A stretch of 47,697 nt of DNA from an uncultured Burkholderiales bacterium (GTDB lineage Bacteria; Pseudomonadota; Gammaproteobacteria; Burkholderiales; Burkholderiaceae_C). The translations under genes were made by a program, and so were the position numbers. The notes below the pieces were generated by a model. That model was not told where the DNA came from and did not search any database. It saw nothing but the letters and a program-made list of their open reading frames with translations. Shown in pieces: positions 44,332-47,697 of this stretch. Location: positions 1 to 47,697 of the forward strand of contig CAIMTJ010000052.1 in NCBI GenBank assembly GCA_903844385.1. Reading direction: 5' to 3'. Within the stretch, counting starts at the first letter, position 1; every line of letters begins with the position of its first letter.

Positions 44332-46059
44332 TTGGACAAACCTTGGCTCAACCATTACCCTGCTGCGGTCGCACCCACCATCGACCCCACGGCTTACACC
44401 TCCATGGTCGAACTCATGGAGCAGTCGTTCACGCGTCATGCCGATTTGACCTTTTGCCACTGCCTGGGCGTGCGCCTGACTTACCAAGATCTTGATCGAC
44501 AATCCCGGCATTTTGCGGCTTGGCTACAAACTTTGGGGCTGCCCATTGGCACGCGCGTGGGGCTCATGCTGCCGAACTTGCCCCAGTTTCCGGTGGTGAT
44601 GTGTGGGGTGCTGCGCGCGGGCATGGTGTGTGTCAATATCAACCCCTTGTACACCGCGTCTGAACTCGAGCACCAACTGAGCGACTCGGGCTGCGAGGTG
44701 CTGGTGATCTTGGAGAACTTCGCCCACACCTTGGGCACGGTGCTCGAGCGCACCGCGCTCAAAACCGTGGTGATGACCCAACTCGGCGACATGCTCGGGC
44801 CTTGGCGGGGCCCGTGGCTGTCGTTTGCCGCCAAGCACTTGGCTCGCATGGTGCCCAAACACCCATTGTCCATCAACGCGAGTGCCCAAGACCCGCTACC
44901 GAGCTCGGGCCCAGCCCACCGGGTGGACTTGTCGGACACCTTGCGCGTGGGCGCAACACACGCTTTGGAGGCCGTGCCTTTGAGCCACGAGCACACTGCT
45001 TTTTTGCAGTACACGGGCGGCACCACGGGTCTGTCCAAAGGGGCCATCTTGAGCCACGGCAACATCATCAGCGCCACCTTGCAAGCCCACGCCTGGTTCA
45101 TGCCGGCACTCTCTAAAGCCAGCTCACCTCACGCCATCAACGGTATCGCTGCTTTGCCGCTTTACCATATCTTTGCCCTCACCTTTTGTTTTTTAAGCAT
45201 CCAACTGGGCTCACATTTGACCTTGATTCCCAACCCGCGGGACATCAAGAAATTCGTGAAAGTCTTGGCTGAGCGGCCGTTTCACATCCTGCCTGGGGTC
45301 AATACCCTCTTTAACGCTTTGCTGCAGCACCCCGATTTCAAACGCTTGGATTTCTCCAGTTTATGCCTCACCCAAGCCGGCGGCATGGCCGCTTCTGAGC
45401 ACACCGCGGCAGCTTGGGTGGCCACCACAGGCAGTGTGATGATCGAAGGCTGGGGCATGACGGAGACCTGCGCAGTGGGCACCAACAACGATGTGTTGAA
45501 CGCGGCCTTCAGCGGTGATATCGGCTTGCCGCTGCCTGGCATTGAAGTGGTGATCAAAGACGATGATGGGCGCACCTTGGGGGCCGATACCCTGGGTGAG
45601 ATCTGCATCAAAGGGCCCAATGTCATGCGCGGCTACTACCAGCAAGCGCAGGAAAATGCTCAGGCCTTCACGGCCGATGGATTTTTGCGCACGGGCGACC
45701 TCGGCGCACAAAACACCCAGGGTGAAACTCGCTTGGTGGACCGCAAAAAAGACATGATTTTGGTCAGTGGTTTTAATGTCTATCCCAGTGAGATTGAGGC
45801 CAAAGTCTCAAGTTGCCCGGGTGTCTTGGAGTGCGCAGCCATTGGACTGCACAGTGAGCAGCAAGGTGAATCGGTCAAACTCTTCGTGGTCAAGGAGATC
45901 ACTCACCCTCAGTTGAGCGAGTCCGACGTCTTGGCCTATTGCCGCCAACATTTGACCGCTTACAAAGTTCCCAAATCCGTGGAGTTTCGCACCACCTTGC
46001 CCAAAACCAATGTGGGCAAAGTCCTCAGGCGTGCTTTGCGCGAAGACGCCAAGACATGA
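44332..46059 (+). CDS. fadD: Long-chain fatty acid-CoA ligase (FadD type)
   Basis: An AMP-forming acyl-CoA synthetase that activates fatty acids for beta-oxidation or lipid synthesis at the inner membrane. The AMP-binding motif YTGGTTGLSKGA is near residue 226, GWGMTET near 372, then TGDLG, the hinge region DRKKDMILVSGFNVYPSEIE and the C-terminal catalytic Lys region KTNVGKVLRR. The N-terminus (DKPWLNHYP) aligns with the start of E. coli FadD (KKVWLNRYP). I place the start at the TTG at 44332; AGGAG lies 6 bases before it. The protein is 575 residues, a normal size. Confidence 0.95.
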   Translation: MDKPWLNHYPAAVAPTIDPTAYTSMVELMEQSFTRHADLTFCHCLGVRLTYQDLDRQSRHFAAWLQTLGLPIGTRVGLMLPNLPQFPVVMCGVLRAGMVCVNINPLYTASELEHQLSDSGCEVLVILENFAHTLGTVLERTALKTVVMTQLGDMLGPWRGPWLSFAAKHLARMVPKHPLSINASAQDPLPSSGPAHRVDLSDTLRVGATHALEAVPLSHEHTAFLQYTGGTTGLSKGAILSHGNIISATLQAHAWFMPALSKASSPHAINGIAALPLYHIFALTFCFLSIQLGSHLTLIPNPRDIKKFVKVLAERPFHILPGVNTLFNALLQHPDFKRLDFSSLCLTQAGGMAASEHTAAAWVATTGSVMIEGWGMTETCAVGTNNDVLNAAFSGDIGLPLPGIEVVIKDDDGRTLGADTLGEICIKGPNVMRGYYQQAQENAQAFTADGFLRTGDLGAQNTQGETRLVDRKKDMILVSGFNVYPSEIEAKVSSCPGVLECAAIGLHSEQQGESVKLFVVKEITHPQLSESDVLAYCRQHLTAYKVPKSVEFRTTLPKTNVGKVLRRALREDAKT

Positions 46060-46114
46060 CGGGCATGCTCAGGCAATGGGGCAGATCTATTTTTCATCCC
46101 TCAGGTGTGATTTT

Positions 46115-46147
46115 ATGACCGCTTCTTTTTTGAACCCCAATCTGTGA
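46115..46147 (+). other. Ten-codon mini-ORF overlapping the MBL start
   Basis: ATG at 46115 opens a ten-codon frame (MTASFLNPNL) ending in TGA at 46145-46147, which overlaps the presumed GTG start of the next gene as GTGA. It contains a run of six T. It may be a coupled leader peptide, a frameshifted true N-terminus, or chance. Confidence 0.35.
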
Positions 46148-47061
46148 GCCCCGATACCCTCCCGAGCGATATGGTTGTGCTCGAGCGTGGCTGGTTGAGC
46201 TCCAACACCATCGTCTTGCTCGGCCCTGATCCCGTCGTGATCGATACAGGACACCACAGTCATGCCGAGCAACTGCGCGCACTGCTCGAGCATTTGCTTG
46301 GCGAGCAGCACCCGCAGCAGCTGCTCAACACCCATTTGCACAGCGACCACTGCGGGGGCAACGCCCATCTTCAAGCTTACTGGGCGCAACTGCACACGCA
46401 GATCCCCCACCGTGTCTTTGAAACCACAAAAAAATGGAACCCAGATCGCCTCCCCTTTGAATCCACCGGTCAATACTGCCCTCGATTTGAGGCGCACGCC
46501 GCACTGCGAGGGGGACAAGAAATTGTTCTGAACGGCCGCACTTGGGAAATCCACGCGTGTGCTGGGCACGACGCCGATGGAGTTTTATTTTTTGCACCGC
46601 GCGAGCGCATTCTCTTGAGTGCTGATGCATTGTGGGAGAACGGTTTTGGGGTGTTGTTTGACGCGCTCGAGAGCGAACTTGGGTTTGACGCCCAAGAGCA
46701 AACCTTAGATTTGATCGACTCCTTGAATGCACGTTGGGTCTTGCCCGGTCATGGTCGAGCCTTTCAAGCGGTCAAGCCGTCCATCGCGCAAGCCCGAAGT
46801 CGACTCGCGCACTGGCGTGACCACCCCCAATCCCACGCCGAACATGCCGCACACGTGCTCATCAAGTTTCATGTCATGGCCCTCCAATCCATTCCCTGGG
46901 GGGATTTCATGCACTGGGCCGAGCAGGTGAGCCTGCTGCAGCGCATTCACGACAAGGACACTCGAGGTCTTCGCTTTGTGGCGTGGCTTCAAGAACGGCT
47001 GGATGTGTTGTGCTCTAAAAAAGCACTGCAAATGACACCGGCTGGCGTCGCCGACGCTTAA
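46144..47061 (+). CDS. MBL-fold metallo-hydrolase
   Basis: A 305-residue metallo-beta-lactamase-fold hydrolase. The metal motif THLHSDH (63-69, with His64, His66, Asp68, His69) is intact. A second His is in ACAGHDADGV, LLSADALWENG supplies the bridging Asp, and VLPGHG the last His. The C-terminal 90 residues form a helical domain similar to the LACTB2/glyoxalase-II-like group. The substrate is unknown. The start is uncertain: the GTG at 46144 is the longest in-frame option, and an ATG at 46171 is another. It follows fadD after 84 bases on the same strand. Confidence 0.85.
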   Translation: MSPDTLPSDMVVLERGWLSSNTIVLLGPDPVVIDTGHHSHAEQLRALLEHLLGEQHPQQLLNTHLHSDHCGGNAHLQAYWAQLHTQIPHRVFETTKKWNPDRLPFESTGQYCPRFEAHAALRGGQEIVLNGRTWEIHACAGHDADGVLFFAPRERILLSADALWENGFGVLFDALESELGFDAQEQTLDLIDSLNARWVLPGHGRAFQAVKPSIAQARSRLAHWRDHPQSHAEHAAHVLIKFHVMALQSIPWGDFMHWAEQVSLLQRIHDKDTRGLRFVAWLQERLDVLCSKKALQMTPAGVADA

Positions 47062-47176
47062 GACCACAAAGGGGCGAGCACCCTCGAATGAATCAGGGTA
47101 TCGGTCAGGGTATGCATCAGGAGTCTTTGGAGGATTCCATCACCAGCAAGAGCCTCGACACAAAGCGTTCGCCCAT

Positions 47177-47209
47177 AAAAAAACCCCCAGCCTTTTGGGC
47201 TAGGGGTTT
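47177..47209 (-). terminator. Rho-independent terminator of the rrn operon
   Basis: On the minus strand AAACCCCTAGCC pairs with GGCTGGGGGTTT (one G-U) across a five-base loop and runs into seven T. It lies 13 bases beyond the 3' end of the 5S rRNA gene. Confidence 0.92.
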
Positions 47210-47222
47210 TCTGGCTATAAAA

Positions 47223-47336
47223 GCCTGACGATGTCCTACTTTCACACGGGAACCCGCACTATCATCGGCGCTAAAGCGTTTCACGGTCCTGTTCGGGATG
47301 GGAAGGAGTGGTACCACTTTGCTATGGTCATCAGGC
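47223..47336 (-). rRNA. rrf: 5S ribosomal RNA
   Basis: About 114 nt, read from the minus strand. It starts GCCTGATGACCATAGCAAAG, contains the universal CCCATCCCGAACAGG block and ends GGACATCGTCAGGC. The two ends pair as the 5S helix I. It is the last gene of the ribosomal RNA operon, followed directly by the terminator. Confidence 0.97.
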
Positions 47337-47455
47337 ATAACTTGTACATGCATTGAGGTCACCCTCAACACAAAGAATTCATAGAGCAAATCAGCTTCAT
47401 CATTTTTGAATGCGTCACTTGGCATAACAACCCTGATCTGACGATCAAAGTTATA

Positions 47456-47697
47456 GGGTCAAGCCGCACGAGCAATTAGTATCAGTTAGCTTAACACATT
47501 ACTGCGCTTCCACACCTGACCTATCAACGTCCTGGTCTTGAACGACTCTTTAGGGGGCTCAAGGCCCCGGCAGATCTAATCTTGAAACGAGTTTCCCGCT
47601 TAGATGCTTTCAGCGGTTATCTCTTCCACACATAGCTACTCGGCAATGCCACTGGCGTGACAACCGATACACCAGAGGTGTGTCCACTCCGGTCCTC
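47456..47697 (-). rRNA. rrl: 23S ribosomal RNA, 3' end (partial)
   Basis: The minus strand shows the conserved 3' end of 23S rRNA, including GTCAGGTGTGGAAGCGCAGT and CTAATTGCTCGTGCGGCTTG. The rest of the gene lies beyond the window. The exact 3' boundary near 47456 is estimated by comparison with the E. coli ending. About 120 bases of spacer separate it from 5S; they hold a small stem TGATC/GATCA that may take part in processing. Confidence 0.95.

Noticed and set aside
47117-47425. 102-codon minus-strand frame over the 5S rRNA
   Set aside because: It covers the 5S gene and its terminator; an rRNA sequence read as protein.

Overview
The window looks like a chromosomal segment of a betaproteobacterium, probably order Burkholderiales and plausibly Comamonadaceae. 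The basis is GC-rich coding DNA, a betaproteobacterial-type S-adenosylhomocysteine riboswitch ahead of ahcY, gene blocks such as corC-lnt-glyQ-glyS-gmhB-plsC, and a 5S/23S end of matching type. The genus is not decided. I see no insertion sequence, prophage, CRISPR array or tRNA gene. Nearly everything is housekeeping DNA with close spacing and many ATGA or GTGA overlaps.

Layout. 1-2.3 kb: the 3' part of a soluble lytic transglycosylase with a Ser/Thr repeat N-terminus. 2.4-7.9 kb: an Atm1-type ABC exporter, a YciA-type thioesterase, a crotonase-fold isomerase/hydratase, a small winged-helix protein in an AT-rich pocket, a DUF2147 protein and a histidine phosphatase. 7.9-11.3 kb: ruvAB (minus) back to back with phoH-ybeY (plus). 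11.4-17.5 kb: a CDF metal exporter, tyrS, then an M23 endopeptidase with anmK (cell-wall turnover), then erpA. 17.7-19.8 kb: rplM-rpsI with a clear promoter and terminator, then rlmJ. 19.8-24.5 kb: the methyl cycle (metF and ahcY, the latter under an SAH riboswitch), then prfC. 24.5-32.4 kb: a 1927-residue double-length UvrA and an MHS-type MFS transporter. 32.7-34.3 kb: a carbonic anhydrase, HAD phosphatase and DUF1289 run. 34.5-43.0 kb: a co-directional minus-strand block corC-lnt-glyQ-glyS-gmhB-plsC-YgjP-like peptidase, with repeated stop/start overlaps. 43.3-47.1 kb: a GNAT protein, a FadD-type acyl-CoA ligase starting at TTG, and an MBL-fold hydrolase. 47.2 kb to the end: 5S rRNA and the 3' end of 23S rRNA, minus strand.

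Functional themes are envelope building and recycling (slt, M23, anmK, lnt, plsC, gmhB), translation (rplM, rpsI, tyrS, glyQS, prfC, ybeY, rlmJ, rRNA), DNA repair (ruvAB, the double UvrA) and one-carbon/AdoMet recycling (metF, ahcY).

No wholly new system stands out. The items most worth following up are the tandem-fused UvrA with four ABC ATPase sites, the SAH riboswitch leader with a second copy of its pseudoknot strand, the AT-rich winged-helix locus, three 11-bp repeats ahead of the thioesterase gene, and a possible frameshift or mini-ORF at the start of the MBL hydrolase.
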